Positions 1 to 12,289 of a DNA stretch of 64,000 nucleotides are shown in pieces (positions within the stretch are counted from its first letter, which is position 1; every line of letters begins with the position of its first letter). Source of the stretch: Acanthopleura granulata (lineage: Eukaryota; Mollusca; Polyplacophora; Chitonida; Chitonidae); the NCBI GenBank assembly GCA_016165875.1, contig JABBOT010000009.1, positions 16,408,566-16,472,565 on the forward strand, read 5' to 3'. A program made the translations under genes and the position numbers. Below the pieces are notes generated by a model. It was given only the letters and a program-made list of their open reading frames with translations. It made no database searches and was not told the origin of the DNA.

Positions 1-1483
1 CAGCTCTAAGTCATTCTAAAGATTGTGAAACTGTGATTAAATAAATGTGTTCAACAGAAATGGTGAGGCTTTTGATTTGGTCATAGGTTGCAGCAGGACG
101 TATAGTAATGATACACAGTGTATCCATCTGTTTACAAATGTACATGCAAGATCTTTAACAGTGTCAGACAGGGCCATGATTTCTTGCGGAGTACATTTGT
201 CCTGATTGCACAGAGATGCAGGTACAGGTACTTACAATGTAGTTAATGGGTTTCTAACACCTTTATTCCTGTCCAGGGATGGTGTATATGATGAACATAT
301 AGTCAAATACGTTACATGTGGTTCAGGTTGAGCTTTATTATCTGTAGATAAAAATAAACACCACTGTACTACGGTGAATGGGCCACAGATTTTCAAAAGC
401 TACATGTGTATTGCTCAGTCCTTGGCTGCAAACATTAGGACCCACTGAGCTATTAAATCATGGTTATCAGGGCTTAGCCAGGGAGGTATCTAAGCATCTC
501 TGAGACAATCTCTTCTGTCAGAGTTAACTTGTGTATGTAGGTTTATCCAGGGGGGAGGGGTATGGAGTGTCTTTGCCTCTGCAACACCCTGTTCTGACAA
601 AAATAACATGGGAGAGATAGGGAAAATAGGAAATGTATTGAAAGTGAGACACCGCGATTACAAATTCTGGCTAAATCTATGCTTGATGGAAGTGGGAGAA
701 AATTTGGAGTTGAAACACCCTGATTTCAAATTCTGGCTAAATCTGTGATTGGCTAACTCTGGGATTCACTTGGACATATAAAGGAAACTTTGTCTTTGGT
801 TGGCAATTGAGTGGTGGTGGGTTTGATGTTCACCATCCAGCCTCAACACAGCAAACTATGATGCCTGGTAGTGTTTTGTTTAAAGTCTCCAGTAAACAGA
901 ATAGCTGACAAATACCAATTATCTAGATGCAGCTGAGGCTTAAATCATGAGGCTGTTGGCGCTGCGAACCAGGACTTCAGTGAACGGAATGGGCTTGAAT
1001 AGTCTGGGAGAGAAGCAACATAAAGGTGCTATTTATATTTTCTGCTGGTCATGCCAATAAATAAGGAGATCAATCACCATCGAAGAGCAATGAATGTGCA
1101 ATTTACATGTTGATTCAATGGAGGATCAAAAGGTGACATTGGGTCCCTTTGGATCTATATGGCTTCACTCTAGCCCTCTGTGGCATGGTTTGTCAGGTAT
1201 CTGGTGAAGGGCAGAGGTTCTTTGACCAGGCAATCTAGTTTCTGATTCCCATAAACCTGACCACTATCAGATACAAGTAAATGATGCCAGAGTGCAGGGT
1301 TAAAGGAGAAGATTGGGGAAGTATTTGGCCATTTGTGGTAGAAGAGTAAAGTTTGAAGATTATAAATAACCATCTATTATTTTTTTAGCTTTTTTTTAGT
1401 TGAAAGGCAGCACATTGTAAGGTACGTCATAACATGTCCTCAATCACGAATAATAAATACCTCCATGTAAAAGGGAACCTAAA

Positions 1484-1990
1484 CTGTGAAAATGGGGACT
1501 GAAATTTCAATCAATCAGAACGCAAGATCATGTGAAGCCAGATTAGCAGATATAACATGAATCCGTCCCTGAAATCATTACCATTGTGTCTTTTGAATGT
1601 ACGTAACACTACTCATATGGATATCAATTCAACTGGATTACGGATGGTTGGTTGCTGCCCCTTGTTTTGTCAGTGCAGGGACAAGAACAAAGAGCTGGCA
1701 GGATGCTAGATTGTGCAGATTTTGGCTGCACAAACAGCACATGGAATACAGAATACACTGCTATAGATTGAAAGGCCCGATTCACGTCAATCAGGCAATA
1801 TCAGGTTGGTAAAATGTCGGTGTCTTCTGGCAGCCACGTGAGCTCACAGTGATGAAGCATATTTTTGTTACAGAAAAAATTATCGGATGGTGGTTTTATA
1901 ATTTTCAAACCTTACTCCTTTCACTACAGTTCATATTATCGTTCCCTGGTCTTCTCCCTGGAACACAATCAAGTAAATAAAGATTAAAAG
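1484..1990. repeat. Interspersed repeat shared with 44341-44600
   Basis: ACTGTGAAAATGGGGACTG, AATCAGAACGCAAGATCA and TAACATGAATCCGTCCC at the left match 44343-44430. GAGCTCACAGTGATGAAGCA and TTCCCTGGTCTTCTCCCTGG at the right match 44468-44575. The stretch 1590-1800 has no counterpart and may be an insertion. Class unknown. Confidence 0.6.
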
Positions 1991-3719
1991 GGGACATCTG
2001 CACCTTGAGATGAGATGGCAATGAGATTATTGATGGCAGTTATATAAATGTTTGTTTGGTGAAATGTGAGGTTTTGATGTGTACATGTATAATTACACGT
2101 CATCCTCTGCTCTTTTTCTATACAATGAAAACCCAGCGTGTACCGTCAGCTTTTGGTTCATTATTTGCATTTCATAAAATATTAGGCACAGTTGTGAAAG
2201 AATACATGTATATGGTGTGAATGGCCAGGTCCGGTTATAAGGGGGATGTATTTATGCGCACGTTGTATTTGTGATGCAATGAACATTGGTTTCAGATGTG
2301 TTTGTAAAGTGAAGGAGTGAAAAAGTACAAGATTGAACTAGGAAGGGTTAAGAAGTACATATATATATCTATATATCAGTATTTGTAAAAAAGTGTGCAT
2401 TAGACATCCAAAGTATTCTGGTACACATTCCTTTCTTAGTACAGCTGTATTCAATGGGATATTCAACATCCGTGTAACGTGCCATCGACTGACACTGCTC
2501 AGTGATAATCAGGTCATTGATCGACCTAGGCCATAAACTAGATTAACTCGCTAATCTATTTGACCATATTGCACTGTGAGGGGTTTACATTGGGTCAGTG
2601 CTCCATGTGGATTTGCATGTACACAGCTAAGGCTATAGCTGATCTCTGGTTCAGTGGTGTGAATGGGTTTGTAAAGATCACACTGCTACAGTAACAGGAG
2701 GCATGTGTAAATTGTTTGATCCTTGCCAATTTATAATGATTGACTTGGGCCTGCGCCACCTACTTACTTGTCATGCTCAAAGACCTTATTGTGAAGGCAA
2801 AACTTAATAATGTGGCATCTTTCCTGCCAAAATTAATTTGGGACAAGGCTGTGTAGGAAGTTTTATTTCATTGTTCCTTCCTGCTTTTGCGAAGACGATT
2901 TGAGAGAAAGATGAAATGTAAAACCTAGCACGCACATGTACCCATGTATTACAAGAGAACAGTGGTCAATTCGGCATCGGCCAGGGATGTAATTATGTGA
3001 GAAAAGATACCCCTTGGGATACAAGCAACCATTCTGAGGTTCTAACTGGACCTTTGTTTTTGTTTTTCAACCTGTTCAGAAGAACATGCTTCATGTGCAC
3101 AGTGAAGAGGCAGTGTGGGTAGGGGACGTAAAATTAGCAATGCCTTTGCCTGCGGATAGACTTATCCATGTGTTTTTATAAAGCTCACTAGTTGTATCAA
3201 ACAGCTCTCATGGGCCATGCATGTCTACGATCCAGTCAGAAATAACACCGGGTGACAAGTGTATGTTTAAGGGTGGGTAATGATTGCGTGGTGACAGGCT
3301 GAAATGTGTGCCTCTTGAGGGGGTGGCGTGGGTGAGGAAACCTACCTGCATCGACGCGGTGTAATTACCCTGGGTGATTTGCACCGGTGTTAATTAACCC
3401 TCGATAGGATAGCGTTCATTTGCCTTTGATAGGATTGTGCTCCAAAGCATATGGCTGTGGTGCAAATCATTGCTATGCATTATTAGATCCCTTGTGACTT
3501 CCATGCAGCGTCCATGGATGTCTCGTCTCCGATATTTCCGAGCCCCGCAGCCCATGGTGCATGCATTGGTGAGATAATAAAAAAAAATATAGATCATCAA
3601 ATACAGATGAAATCTGTAAGATGTATGTTATTGTAGACAACTAGTGTTCTGACAGTAGTTGTTAATTTTCGATAGCCTACATATGCATAGATGTGGGTGC
3701 TTTCAGTTTTACAGGATGA

Positions 3720-3920
3720 GGCCATCCTTAAAAAGTTCTTTGTTACAGGACGTAAAGTAAGGGTAGGTACATGTACGTTTCATTCTTTTCTAATGAAGAG
3801 AATAAGGGGTTTTAAATAAACATGGAAATAAAGAAAGAATAAGAAATTCCGTCAATAAAAACTTTAAAGTAAGGTTCTTTTCTGAGGATCGGTGAATTAT
3901 CCGCAAAAAGCATAAATACT
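3720..3920. mobile_element. MITE family 1, copy with lost right end
   Basis: GGCCATCCTTAAAAAGTTCT at the left, then ACATGGAAATAAAGAAAG and GTTCTTTTCTGAGGATCGGT follow the family order. The right inverted repeat is not recognisable. Confidence 0.65.
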
Positions 3921-5624
3921 CTGAAAAAACTGAGAAGTCGCATGTTTGACATTTCAATATTTCGACAAAATTTTATTTGTCAATTTCAGGAATATGTGAA
4001 GGGTAACACGAGTATATATACATATATATATAGTGAATATATACACAAATCCGGTTATACATGTATACAAACAATAGAAGGCTGCACAGTGGATTCATCT
4101 AGCCAAGGAAATTATCAAAAGCCTTGGAGGGGTGTAAGGGGTGGGGGTGACCGGCCGTATCCGGAATTGATCATGTTATACAAGATTACAGTCTAGTCAG
4201 TGTTGAGTACACAGTCTGAGTGTAAACAATGATGTAATAAAACTGACAGCAGGGTATGTTGTTAAGACAGGGTTAGCGATACTGTAACAACAACTTAATG
4301 ACAGTTCGCACAGTTCAGTACACAGTTGAGGCATAAGTAAGGGCTAAGGATAAGAGCAGGAATGTCAACTCATTGAGCATGAGATATACTGTTGTGTGTA
4401 TGGCACGTATATATACTGTAATGAAATTAAATTAAACCAAAACAAGAGTAAACAGTACAGTAATATCTAAACAAAAGTTAGAGGAAAGAGTTACAAGCGT
4501 ATTACAGCAGGAAATTTAATGAAGTATAATGGAGCAAATATGGCGGTGGTATTTATCTAAACCACTGCAGTTCTTACTTTTAATGATGGCCGTATTGTTA
4601 ATTTTATATTGGATACATATTTGCACGTATAAGAAGGGGCGCTTTCAATTTCATATAATGATTGTAAGTGGCCAGAAAGAGTGATGTGCATTTGATATAT
4701 GTATAATATGTGTATGTGTCCTCTGTGCCAGCAAAACTAGGAACTGGGAGTATAGCACATAATCATGTGCTGTTTTTTAGCTTGCTGTTATGAAGTAAGG
4801 CCAGACATTGTATTGTCCAGTTGTGGGAAAGTCTCGCTGTTGGTGTCCTCGGGTAAGACTGCTTTTTTGTGTGTTTTTTGTTAAGCTCGGTTTGGGTGTG
4901 TGCAGTGAAGATCTAGTACATGGACATGTATCCTTGTATGTTGATGTGTACATGTACTGTATGGTTACATTTTATTGTACAGACATACACATGTACATGC
5001 ACACTGCAGCATGTTGTGTTCAAGGACAGGGTTGTAACTGTATTTTTTATATGGGTAGCTAACACTTTTTTCGTTCATCTACCTATAAACTGGCTTGATT
5101 TTTTTTTCTGCGTTCAGGACGTCAGGACTTTGTTCTGACAACTCATAAAGTAACATGTGAAAGTAAAGTAACATTCTCATAACCCCTGTTTACATGTCAA
5201 TTACGAACAACGTAAGAATGACTTGCCGAAACTTTTGTCTGATATCCACATGTGCTTGCGCCACAGACTCACAGTCTGGACATCGGATCTGTCAACAGAG
5301 AGGTTTCTGGGCAGTTATGTATACACAGAGCATGTTGAGTACCTGTCAGTGTGTAGAGGCGACATGGAAAGAGCATGTGAACACTGGGCATGTCAGGCTG
5401 TCTGGTTGCTGGCTGTAGATACACACTACCTTCTGTCCTCGCTGCCCTACCTGACAAATACCAGCTGTTTACTGATGGCGGTGTAGAACCTACACAGGGC
5501 ACACTATCAACTGATCTGATATAGGGCAGTGCACCTAGTGAGGTAAAAGCTCTAAAGGCTTGCTTGGTTCAAACTAGAAAAACCCATGCGTAATTCTCAG
5601 TATACTGAAGAGCATAAGACACAA

Positions 5625-5882
5625 GGCCATCCTTAAAAAACTGTTTGTTGGGTATCACCTGATCCTGTTGTGAGAAAATAGGGTTGGTCGGTCGGTTTGT
5701 CGGTCGGTAGGGCATTTTTTATTTATTCTGGCTCTTGAAAAAGATATGGATTTTAAAGAAATTAACATGGAAAGAAAAATTTTAAAAAATACTTTTGTCA
5801 AAATACAAATAAAGCTTTTGAGTAGGATCTTTTCTTGAGGGTTGGTTAAGTAACGCCGAGAGACGTATTTTTAAGGATGACC
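5625..5882. mobile_element. MITE family 1, complete copy
   Basis: This 258-base element has inverted ends: GGCCATCCTTAAAAA at the left and TTTTTAAGGATGACC at the right. The interior includes GTCGGTCGGT repeats, TTCTGGCTCTTGAAAAAGAT and AAATTAACATGGAAAGAAAA. No coding capacity is seen, and a clear target duplication could not be picked out. Confidence 0.8.
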
Positions 5883-5932
5883 CAGTTCGATCAACTCATT
5901 GAGTGCTCCTAGTCAGTCACTAAATACATGAA

Positions 5933-6190
5933 TACACAACTCCTCTGCTGTAGATGCTCTAAAAACTTTAGAGCAAGGAAACATTACTGGTCCAGTGTCA
6001 ATATAATGTGACTGGGTGGGGTGTCCTGCCTTGTGTTTTGGCATGATGTTCCAGTGGTGGCTGCGCTCCAGCGGCTTGGACTCGCCCTGCCGCAAGAAGG
6101 CATAGTTTATAAGGACTCATCGTCATGAGTGAAAAATTGTTAAGTGTAACATAAAAACCTAAGCATACATACATAAATGTATATACATGC
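5933..6190 (+). mobile_element. SINE family C, 5' truncated
   Basis: It shares with 25237-25620 the segments TTAGAGCAAGGAAACA, GTCAATATAATGTGACTGGG, GCATGATGTTCCAGTGG, GACTCGCCCTGCCGCAAGAA and ATGAGTGAAAAATTGTTAAG, and ends in a CATACATA run. The tRNA-like head is missing. Confidence 0.8.
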
Positions 6191-6198
6191 ATAGTTTT

Positions 6199-6236
6199 GG
6201 CCACCCTTAAAAAGTTCTTTGTTGGGGTTAAAAAGG
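6199..6236. mobile_element. MITE family 1, left-end fragment
   Basis: GGCCACCCTTAAAAAGTTCT and TTGTTGGGG match the left end of the family. Nothing after it does. Confidence 0.5.
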
Positions 6237-6789
6237 TACATGTAGGGTTGATCCACGGTTATATGTGTATGCACCTGCACTTAATTACATGTAGTGCTGA
6301 TTTGCCTTGGGTCCATAGTTGTCCTGCATTGTAGCCCTCTGATAATAATGTTGTTAAAAAAAAAACATCAACAAAAAAAGTGAAATCAACCTTCGATCGA
6401 GTCTTTTTATTTTGATGAATGCGATCACATTTCTGCACTGCCTACTCGTGGATTGAAACGTAGGCCTGTGTGCTCTTAACACAAAAAAGACAGAATGTGG
6501 ACAGGTTGCAGGTTACGAAATGGTAGTTGCTTTCGTCACACGATGGCGAGTTTCTGTTCCACACTGGTTGCATGTTGGTAAACGGAAACACTCGAGCGCT
6601 GTACGAAGAGTTCCGGCCGACATCATGATGAAAAGGAAGTTTGAAGTGTGGAAACCTCCGAGTGATGTATCGAGCGCGTTGGAAAGGTGATGTGACTGGA
6701 AGGCAAGTGCAGTCGATAAAAAAATCAGTCTCTCTCACTGTAGGTATATCGTATCACATACACACGCCCAGTACAAATTATGGATTAGT

Positions 6790-7156
6790 ATGTCTGTAAC
6801 CGTGACAATAAATCAACAACAACGATGTCGCAGTGTGGCGATTCTCCCAGCACACTCTGCTAATGCAGAAAGGGCTTTCAGTGAAATAAAGTTTGTGAAG
6901 ACTGACCGGTGCTCAAACCTTCGTCCCCACATCCTGTCGGACCTGTTGCTTTTCATGTTCTATACAGAGGAGACACCAAAATACGACCCCACACCATCAA
7001 TTCACTTGTGGAACACAGGCAGCAGGAGGATCAGAGGCCTACCCAGCTTTCATATGGATGCAGACTTTTTAAAAAAGCCCAGTACTACCCTGGTTCAGAT
7101 GATTTTGAGCCATTCTTCTCTCTGGATCCAGATGTGTTAAACCCTGAACAGTATGC
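6790..7156 (+). pseudogene. hAT-type transposase fragment (C-terminal dimerisation region)
   Basis: The frame 6790-7140 contains ILPAHSANAERAFSEIKFVKT followed by a Leu-rich stretch (SDLLLF). This matches the pattern of the hAT C-terminal dimerisation domain (aliphatic-P-x-S-x-x-x-ERAFS, then K/RT and LL). After about residue 60, a second frame (6909-7184) continues with plausible protein-like sequence (YPGSDDFEPFFSLDPDVLNPE), suggesting a frameshift. The N-terminal zinc finger and catalytic parts are absent. The fragment is bordered on the right by a SINE head fragment (7157-7205). It is a dead remnant or a domesticated piece; no splice context supports the latter. Confidence 0.55.
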
Positions 7157-7205
7157 CTCTGTGGCCCAGGGGGTAGCACGCTAGGGCAGCATAATGACCC
7201 TCCCA
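7157..7205 (+). mobile_element. SINE family A, 5' tRNA-like head fragment
   Basis: GCCTCTGTGGCCCAGGGGGT and the following GCACGCTAGGGCAGCATAATGACCC match the tRNA-related head of the family A SINEs. The element breaks off before the B box. Confidence 0.6.
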
Positions 7206-10200
7206 CCAAAGTTGATGAATTTCTTATCAGCAAAAGTTGTGTGTTAGCATCAAAAGGGTCACTTTAAGGTTTGTACATGTGCTGCAGCAAATGCAGTTTA
7301 CATACCAAAGATGAAACTTAAGCTGAAATACAGTACTTCTGATCTCATGTAATTTGTAAATGCAAAATTAGGAATTGTTTTCTTTCAAGCAAGACCTGCA
7401 CTTGTAACACCCAATGATTCGTTGCTGTTTTGTTAAAGAGCTTGTTGTGGCATGCTTCACAGTATCAAGCATGCTTGACAGTATCAAGCATATCAAGCAT
7501 GCTTGACAGTATCAAGCATGTCCTTTTCATTTTGTCTGGGCCAGTAAACTTACGGGCAAACCAGTAGAACTCTGAGAGTACTGGTCCTGCTGGTCAGTTA
7601 GACTTTCTGCTTAAATTCTAGCCCTGGTTTGAATTTTCAGTTTCATCTCCATGGATTTGATTGGTTATCCAGCTTTTCGAATAGGGGCGGTTTTGGGGGA
7701 CGGGTGGTTTGGGTTACCCCAAATGAACATATTTTTAGAGATGACTCAAAACAGATTCAATACATGTAGATCATTTTGTATTATCTGTGTTTGGTTGTCC
7801 CACATAAACATGACCGAGTTAGGGTGAAAGTGTGACGGTTCCAAAGAACAGTAGGAGCACAATTCAATACAACATTATTCATAATACATTAGCATCGGTC
7901 AGAGAGTTAAATAAACACTGCGTTATCCAGCTCTCATAGTGTCCTGTGCAGATCAATGTATTTGGAAATACATTTATACAGTCAGGTCAAGTTTTGGCCA
8001 AAGTTGCATTCATGTTTGTAATACATACATACTATACATGTACATGTGTGTGTGCATAGTATGTTCTTGTGCGTGTAGATCAGAGGTTATATGAGCATTG
8101 TGTCATTGATTGGGCTGGATTTCAAACCAAACTGCACGTACATCTGACGGTACCTGAAAATGTAGAATTAGGCTCCAGTGCAACTATGTAATAGCATGTT
8201 TAGTTGCATTTCAGAAGTTCTGAAAAGATTCATACCAGTTACATTCACGAAAAGAAAATTGTAATTCAGAATACTTCAAACATACAGTTTACATGTATAG
8301 CAACTACAAGTGATACTCAGTACTTCTTGATATGAAGTCTGTTCATGTACATATGTACTTGTACGTATGAGGTAGTTTGGCAGTAGACATGTACATGTAA
8401 CTATAAGGAAGCTTACTGATAATTTGTTATTACAATTAAGATGAATCCAGCTCATGATAATGTTAATTTTCATGTGCAGATCGTAATAAAACTGAGTGAA
8501 CTGCTAGTGTACAACACAGGCCTACTGTAACTGTAATATTTATACCTACAATCCTTCCACCCTTAGGTAATAGATCTAGCTATACCTGTGAGCATCCTTT
8601 AATCTAGATACATGATATACACTATACAAACATGCAGGGGAACATCATGTATATTGAATTATACTTTAATAATTGGCCTTTACATATGGACATATCCAAC
8701 TTAATTCTGTACAAACATGATGAAGTTTATAAACAATCTATAGACAATATTGCTCAAACAGTATTCCTGAAAAAGAAAAAAAAAATTGGTGCAAACATAA
8801 GCCATGGATAACATGAGGAGATTTGACACTGTCATGACATTGACCTTTCGCATGGATGATTTGAGTATTGGTAATACTCCAGGACATGCCTGTGAATACA
8901 TACTGTAACAGTCCAGGCCTGCTAAATACAGGTAATTTATTTTACTCACGCATAGCTGTCTTATATGATATCCTGTAAACGGAAGTAGGCAGAAGGGGAA
9001 TGTCCTGTTTATAGCTGAGCCTTTCATGAAGTGGGTCAGTTATATTTACAGTTGTTACCCTGATGTAAATATACAGAGGGACTCCATAAGATTTCTGGCT
9101 CATAAAAATAAATAAATTTCATAATAAAAAGGTACATACTGTATACATATACTGTTTAAGGAATTGCTGTGTAACACTGTGTAAGTTTGCATCATTATTT
9201 CACATTATTTGGGCTTACAACCTCTGCAGGAAGAATCTGCAAATTCAAAACATAACAGACATTTGACTTCGATCTAAAAGTTTAATTGGTTGGATTGGTG
9301 TGGATAGATCTATGGCTTAGGGTTGTAGTCTCTTAAATGTCTACACGTACATGTAGGATGAGTTAGGGAATCTGGGTCCCAAATTTAAGGACAAGTCAGA
9401 TTTGTAATTGTAGGTGAAATTTTCCTGGTGGAGTTTAACAAGACTAGGGCTGAGAGTTCACTTCCTCCATCAGTATATATCCTGTAGTGCCAGAGATGAG
9501 TTTTACCTAATACACATGTTGTTTGACTCTGAAAAAGGAAGACTTCATTGTGACTCAATATTTCGGCATTTTATTTGGCCAACTTCAGGAGAATGGTCGG
9601 AATGATCAAGCAACGACATGTGTACAGGGATATGGGTTGTTATAGCAGTTATTATAGTGAGTGACAGCACATGTTCTGAGTTGAGTTTGCCAAAAAGGTT
9701 GGACAATATTCTGTTTATTTTGGTAAAATATAACTTCTAACAACTACTATGACAGCAGAAATTAACATTTGACCGTGCTCTGTTTTCTAGCGTGAAATGT
9801 AGCCATTCTGTCTCGGTTGTGATGTAATTGTTCCAAGTGCAGAACACTCTGGTCATCACGGACTTTAGTAAGCTGCCAGGGTTCTGGTTGAAACTTAAGT
9901 ATATGTGTAAATTTGTAACACAAAATGATCCAGAAACTTGCTCCTGTCACAACACAGTGGTCTGGAAAAACTTTGCAGCGTTCACACATGTACTTGTTAT
10001 AATTAAAACATACAACATTAAAACCGTGTGCTGTCTCTGTGTTATTACATATTACATTGGACAGACAACTCAGAACATTTATGTCACAGCTAATAAACAG
10101 CTGATATGTCCTTGCTCTCTGATTGGTCAGTCTGTCATAGGTCTTAAGGCATGGGCGCCTTCAGATCCTTAGTCGTCAGCACAGTAGTCTACACTTCAAA

Positions 10201-10717
10201 CGAAGCAAAATCAGCAATGAATTCATACAATTTCAAACAGGTTTTTATGTCCAAGAGAGAATTTTATGATCTTTTTTAATGAACATTATCTCAGTCACGA
10301 GCTGTCTTTAACTTTAAACATCAAGATAATGATTTTATGGGATGTTATCAAGAACATATAAAAAGGAATATCGATAACAGAGATAACATTCATATATCTA
10401 CACATGTTCTGTATCTGTCTGCTTGGATGGCCTGGTTTCTGTACACTCTGGTCAGACAGTCCAGTCCATGCACACTCGGTCACTCAGCTGCACTCAGATT
10501 AGCCCACAACCCTGGACTAGCTGCCTCAAGCACTGGGCTGTGAAAGTATGTCAGCTCGGATTAAAAATAAGTCAGCGGCCAAGTGCGATGAGCATGCAAA
10601 ACAACATCCTATGATAATCGTGGTGTTAACTGTATTTGATCATGCTGGGTTTGTAAACATAAAGTCGAGATTTTAAGGCACTTGTTTGTTTTATAGGGAC
10701 AGCTAATTTGTGGATTG
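7206..10717. other. Non-coding region
   Basis: Only the repeat cluster at 7451-7520 stands out. The longest frames (8701-9027 minus, 9828-10172 plus) match no family I know. Confidence 0.6.
7451..7520. repeat. Short direct/inverted repeat cluster (ATCAAGCATGCTTGA)
   Basis: ATCAAGCATGCTTGACAGT occurs twice, with a further TATCAAGCAT between. The core TCAAGCATGCTTGA is a perfect 14-base palindrome, so the region is both a tandem repeat and a set of hairpins. Confidence 0.8.
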
Positions 10718-11010
10718 CCCTGCTCTCGCTGCTCATTGGGGCTTTACTAGCAATAATATGTTCGACAAGGTTTTTGCTGCCATTTGCACAGTCAGCACTT
10801 CGAAATATACTTGTCCTAACTGCGCCATTCTGGAGTACATGTACCTGTTTGAAAGACCTGTGCTTTACACAGTTTGTAATGTGACTTGCCAAAGGCCGGT
10901 GGTTTATCTGGGGCACTGTTCGGTTTCCACCACCCATAAAACTCTCTTCCATTGTAAAATGAAGTGGAAAATTCTTGGGTATGGTGTTAAGCAATAAAGC
11001 CTTGAAGAAA
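10718..11010 (+). mobile_element. SINE family B, 5' truncated
   Basis: It shares with 28258-28640 the segment CTGCTCTCGCTGCTCATTGG and the 3' part GTGACTTGCCAAAGGCCGGT, TTTCCACCACCCATAAAACT and GTGGAAAATTCTTGGGTATG. It ends in an A-rich tail. The extreme tail resembles family A, so the families share a 3' end. Confidence 0.7.
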
Positions 11011-11091
11011 AAAAAATCTTAAAAAATAAAAAAATAACAAATGAACAGTTGAAACTGTCATAAATTTTTATGAAATCCTGAATGCGTAGAA

Positions 11092-11354
11092 TTATTTATT
11101 CATTTATTTATTTTATTAGTGTACTCAAGAATATTCCACTTATACGACAGTGACCACCATTATGGTGGGAGCTGGGAACTGAAAAACCACGACCACCCGC
11201 AACTTGCTGACAGACCTTCCCATGTACGACCGGAGAAGAAGCCAGCGTGAGCTGGATTTGAACTCACAGTGGCCGCATTGGTTTTAGGCTTCTGGGTCAT
11301 TACACTGCGCTGATGTGCTAACCAACTGCTAACCAACTGAGCCGAGTCCCCTCT
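11092..11354 (-). mobile_element. SINE family A, near full length
   Basis: Read on the minus strand, the element starts with a tRNA-like head (GGGGACTCGGCTCAGTTGG, B-box-like GAGTTCAAATCC). It continues through the central TGGGAAGGTCTGTCAGCAAG and ends with the CGTATAAGTGGAATATTCTTGAG tail region and an ATAAAT-rich end. Imperfect flanking repeats AATGCGTAGA (11081-11090) and AATGCTAGA (11356-11364) may be an old target duplication. Confidence 0.85.
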
Positions 11355-11703
11355 AAATGCTAGATAAACGTGTGTATCCATTCTTGCCTGAACATACATA
11401 CAAAATATAAGCTTGGTGGTCTATATATAGGTCATTGACCTATTTAATTGAAGCTCAAAATGTGCATGCTTTTGACCTAGTTATGTGCAATTGATAACCT
11501 CTTTGGAGGTAGGTATAGCCACATGTGACACTCTGTCAGGTGTGCATATGCAGGCGCAACTCTATAATTCTAGAGGTCTGGGTCTCAGGTAAACACTGGA
11601 GCCACGTGCATGTAACTAGGTCATGTCAGGGCGTTGGCACGTGGTTATGTCCTGTGTTGATACCAACAAACAAAATCATAAAACTTGCTCAGTTAATTTG
11701 GAA

Positions 11704-12040
11704 TGAATGAATGCTTATTGTTTAACGCCCTACTCAAGAATATTTCACTTATACGAAGGCGGTGTCTCCTTGGTGCAGGACGGATTTCCACCGTATCTTT
11801 TATCTGGTGCTGCCTCACCGAGACGACTTGCCGAAGACACCCAACAAGCCCCCTCACCCAGTCACATTATACTGACACTGGGCCGACCAGTCCACCCTCT
11901 ATCCTCTTATTGCTGAACGCCTAGCGAGGAAGCAGAATGTACCATTTTTTAAAGTCTTTGGTATGACCCGACCCAGGTTTGAACCCAGATCTCCCCGTCC
12001 GAAAGCGGACGCCCAACCAACTGCGCTGTCCGGGCGGGTC
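11704..12040 (-). mobile_element. SINE family C, full length with 14-base target duplication
   Basis: The minus strand starts with a tRNA-like head (GACCCGCCCGGACAGCGCAG, TTGGTTGGGCG, B box GGGTTCAAACCTGG). The body carries a CAGTATAATGTGACTGGGTG motif. The 3' end shares CGTATAAGTGAAATATTCTT with family A. CAGTTAATTTGGAA is found at 11690-11703 and again at 12041-12054, a perfect 14-base target duplication. Confidence 0.93.
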
Positions 12041-12092
12041 CAGTTAATTTGGAAGCATGTGTTGTGGTAGAAGTCTTGTCAGTGTTGAATAT

Positions 12093-12289
12093 TAAGCCGA
12101 ATCGGCATTGCAGAAGTTCTGAGAGATTACGCTAGTTTTGGACAAGACAGGGTGGGGGTGGGGGGCCGACAACAACAACAACGTCATTGTTAACCTCCGC
12201 GAAATCACGGTAATTCATGAGAGCCTCGACCTTGTCTCGTCCAAAACCAGTATGATCTCAACAGACTTCTGCAATGCTGATTCAGCTTA
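12093..12289. mobile_element. MITE family 2 with ~57-base terminal inverted repeats
   Basis: The left arm (12095-12149, starting AGCCGAATCGGCATTGCAGA) and the right arm (ending TCTGCAATGCTGATTCAGCT) are inverted copies over about 57 bases with roughly ten differences. The loop has a G-rich run at 12150-12166 and an ACAACA repeat. TA dinucleotides at both borders suggest a TA target duplication, as for Tc1/mariner-type MITEs. Confidence 0.85.

Larger units (their letters stand above)
1..5624. other. Non-coding region
   Basis: Apart from the repeat at 1484-1990 and the MITE at 3720-3920, I see no gene. Short frames (3.4, 3.9 and 4.8 kb) lack any family resemblance and are rich in Tyr, Cys and His from TACATGTA-like repeats. 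A (TA)n stretch lies at 2358-2378. This may be YPEL upstream DNA or first-intron sequence. Confidence 0.6.

Noticed and set aside
6442..6738. 98-codon minus-strand frame next to the hAT fragment
   Set aside because: I looked for transposase or zinc-finger motifs on both strands and found none.
8701..9027. 108-codon minus-strand frame
   Set aside because: No motif, no splice or start context, ordinary AT-rich composition.
11160..11399. 79-codon minus-strand frame
   Set aside because: It lies within a full-length SINE; similar frames recur in other SINE copies (for example 41619-41807).
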